The translations under genes and the position numbers were made by a program. From NCBI RefSeq assembly GCF_048268305.1, contig NZ_JBLWVT010000004.1, forward strand, positions 62,001 through 126,000: 64,000 bases of DNA. The letters are read 5' to 3'. Positions 62,422 through 64,000 of the stretch are shown here, one piece after another. The DNA comes from Pseudodonghicola sp048268305. GTDB lineage: Bacteria > Pseudomonadota > Alphaproteobacteria > Rhodobacterales > Rhodobacteraceae. The notes under the pieces are model-generated. The model had not been told where the DNA came from. It searched no databases and worked only from the letters and a program-made list of their open reading frames with translations. Numbering within the stretch: the stretch's first letter is position 1; each line of letters begins with the position of its first letter.

Positions 62422-63128
62422 GCCTTCTGTCCACCCGCGGCCTGTCGCGCAGCTTTTCCGGCCTGCGCGCGGTGCATGAGGTTGATTTTGATTTGCCCGA
62501 GGGCGAAATCCGCGCCCTGATCGGCCCCAATGGCGCCGGCAAGACCACCTTCGTCAGCCTGCTCTGCGGTCGCATCCTGCCGACCTCGGGCCAGGTCTTC
62601 TTCGACGGGCGCGACATTTCCGCCCTGCCGGCGCACCGGCGGATCGGGCTGGGGATGGCCTATACCTTCCAGATCACCTCGGTCTTCTCGCGGCTCAGCG
62701 CCTATGAGAACGTGGCGCTGGCTGCCCGCCGGCGGGTGCATGGCCGGGCCGAGGTCGACCGCGTGGTGATGCGGGCGCTGGAACAGGCCGGGCTGCACGA
62801 CCGCCCCGATCAGCCCGCCGGCGATCTGAGCTATGGTCACCAGCGGCTTCTGGAGATCGCCATGGGGCTGGCACAGGCGCCGCGCCTGCTGATCCTCGAC
62901 GAGCCGACGCAGGGCCTGTCGGATGGCGAGGTCGCCGCCTTCAAGGCGCTGATCCGGGGCCTAAAGGACAGGACCACCATCCTGCTGATCGAACACAACA
63001 TGAGCGTGGTGATGGAGACTGCCGACCGGGTGACTGTGCTGAACTTCGGTGAAATCCTGGCCGAGGGCACCCCGGCCGAGATTCATGCCAATGCGCAGGT
63101 GCAGGCCGCCTATCTGGGGACCGGATGA
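62418..63128 (+). CDS. livG: Branched-chain amino acid-type ABC ATPase LivG
   Basis: A 236-residue ATPase. GPNGAGKTTF is Walker A, LSYGHQRLLEIAMGLA the signature, LLILDEPTQGLS the Walker B. It overlaps livM and livF by 4 nt each, so all four are translated as a unit. Confidence 0.95.
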   Translation: MSLLSTRGLSRSFSGLRAVHEVDFDLPEGEIRALIGPNGAGKTTFVSLLCGRILPTSGQVFFDGRDISALPAHRRIGLGMAYTFQITSVFSRLSAYENVALAARRRVHGRAEVDRVVMRALEQAGLHDRPDQPAGDLSYGHQRLLEIAMGLAQAPRLLILDEPTQGLSDGEVAAFKALIRGLKDRTTILLIEHNMSVVMETADRVTVLNFGEILAEGTPAEIHANAQVQAAYLGTG

Positions 63129-63823
63129 TGCTGCAGCTTGACAAGATCAACGCCGGATACGGCCGCGCCCAGATCCTGCGCGACCTGAGCCTGACCGTCA
63201 GCCCGGGCGAAATCCTCTGCCTGCTGGGCCGCAATGGCGCCGGCAAGACCACCACGATGCAGGCGATCATGGGGCTGTTGCCCTTGATGTCCGGCGCCGT
63301 GCGGCTGGAGGGGGAGGAGATCAGCAAGCTGGCCGCCCATAAGATCGCCGGGCGCGGCATCGGCTATATCCCGCAGGGCCGCCGGCTTTTCGGCGAACTG
63401 ACGGTGGCGCAGAACCTCGAGATCGGGCTGCGCGCCGGCAGGTCCGGGCCGGAGGTGCTGGAGGATGCGCTAGAGCTGTTTCCCCGCCTGCGCGAAAGGC
63501 TGAACCAACGGGCGCAGACGCTGTCGGGCGGCGAACAGCAGATGCTCGCCACCGCCCGCGCGCTGTGCCTGCGACCACGCATCCTGCTGTTGGATGAGCC
63601 GACCGAAGGGCTGCAACCCTCGATGATCGCGGCGATCCGCGATGTCACCACGGTGATGCGCGACCGCGGCGTCGGCATCCTGCTGGTCGAACAGCGGGTC
63701 GACGCGGTGCTCTCGGTCGCCGATCGGGTCGCCTTCATCGAGAACGGCCGCAACCTCGAGACGCTGGAGGCCGAGGCGCTGCGCCGCGATCCTGGGCTGA
63801 TCGCGAAACATCTGGGCGTCTGA
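63125..63823 (+). CDS. livF: Branched-chain amino acid-type ABC ATPase LivF
   Basis: A 232-residue ATPase. GRNGAGKTTT is Walker A, LSGGEQQMLATARALC the signature, ILLLDEPTEGLQ the Walker B. Last gene of the transporter operon; the region after it is an inverted repeat element that could also terminate. Confidence 0.95.
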   Translation: MMLQLDKINAGYGRAQILRDLSLTVSPGEILCLLGRNGAGKTTTMQAIMGLLPLMSGAVRLEGEEISKLAAHKIAGRGIGYIPQGRRLFGELTVAQNLEIGLRAGRSGPEVLEDALELFPRLRERLNQRAQTLSGGEQQMLATARALCLRPRILLLDEPTEGLQPSMIAAIRDVTTVMRDRGVGILLVEQRVDAVLSVADRVAFIENGRNLETLEAEALRRDPGLIAKHLGV

Positions 63824-63841
63824 GCCGGCTCCGACCGGGCA

Positions 63842-63899
63842 GGGGGCTCTGCCCCCCGGCCTGCGGCCGTCCCCCGCCGTATTTGTCACGAAGAGAAAC
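63842..63899 (-). repeat. Composite intergenic repeat, copy D (inverted)
   Basis: On the minus strand the core TTCTCTTCGTGAC followed by AAATACGGCGGGGG (63871-63899) is succeeded by cggcc/ggccg (63857-63869) and gggggctctgccccc (63842-63856). The last hairpin is identical to copy C's and could terminate livF transcription. Confidence 0.7.
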
Positions 63900-63921
63900 A
63901 GGCGGGCGCCGCGCTCTGGCG

Positions 63922-63971
63922 CTTCTTCTCGGCGCAAATACGGCCGCCGGAGGCATGGCGCGGAGCGCCAT
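63922..63971 (+). repeat. Composite intergenic repeat, copy F
   Basis: The core CTTCTTCTCGGCGC followed by AAATACGGCCGCCGGAGG (63922-63953), then a hairpin atggcg/cgccat (63955-63971). Copies D and F face each other with their T-rich ends about 22 nt apart. Confidence 0.65.
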
Positions 63972-63979
63972 ATGGGCGC

Positions 63980-64000
63980 TCAGGTCAGTTTTTCGAGCAG
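63980..64000 (-). CDS. Possible 3' end of a minus-strand gene
   Basis: Read on the minus strand from the window edge, the last six codons spell LLEKLT followed by a TGA stop (63980-63982), after which the repeat begins. This fits a gene entering from the right, but six codons are too few to identify it or to be sure it is coding. Confidence 0.25.
   Translation of the reverse strand: MLEKLT

Overview
The window is GC-rich DNA from an alphaproteobacterium of the order Rhodobacterales (Rhodobacter/Paracoccus-like). This rests on a short HPr kinase beside a ChvG-type kinase, an ATP12-family chaperone gene, a bztABCD glutamate-family transporter, a four-cysteine adenylate kinase lid, and start and overlap habits (ATGA, GTGA, TTG starts) typical of that group. 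I see no insertion sequence, prophage, CRISPR array, tRNA or rRNA. The content is mostly core chromosome plus one accessory catabolic/transport locus at the right end.

Left part (1-13.9 kb): the end of a ChvG-type sensor kinase leads into hprK, rapZ, a mannose-class EIIA and HPr. This is a regulatory phosphotransferase cluster with no sugar permease in view. Then come an acyltransferase, a 3-hydroxybutyryl-CoA dehydrogenase, a DUF6473-like protein, the electron transfer flavoprotein pair etfBA, a cob(I)alamin adenosyltransferase with a small HIG1-like membrane protein, a short-chain dehydrogenase, an SH3-domain protein, parC and a lipoprotein.

Centre (14-33.3 kb): tuf and the S10-spc-alpha ribosomal protein cluster, in the usual gene order but cut into blocks: rpsJ-rplC-rplD-rplW; rplB-rpsS-rplV-rpsC-rplP; rpmC to rpmD; rplO-secY-adk; rpsM-rpsK-rpoA-rplQ. 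Two non-ribosomal insertions separate blocks: a 2-oxoglutarate/Fe(II) oxygenase plus a thioesterase between rplP and rpmC, and a luciferase-like monooxygenase between rpmD and rplO. Terminator-like hairpins close several blocks, and each new block has a plausible promoter with a TTG -35 element (TAG for rplB), a 17-nt spacer and a TAnnnn -10 element that never ends in T.

Right part (33.3-64 kb): a host-attachment-family protein, a DegP/DegQ protease, rarA, crcB, rluC, a HAD phosphatase and the ATP12 chaperone; bztABCD; then on the minus strand yidC-MOSC-engB-argB-ferredoxin-like-sixA, a GGDEF/EAL protein and ttcA. The final 11 kb is a candidate uptake and catabolism locus. Divergent hyuAB (hydantoinase/oxoprolinase-like) and a polytopic membrane protein flank one regulatory site, and a very similar site precedes an ABC transporter operon (Tat-exported binding protein, LysE-type exporter, livHMGF). 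A family of composite intergenic repeats (AAATA core plus hairpins) occurs six times, always at gene ends.
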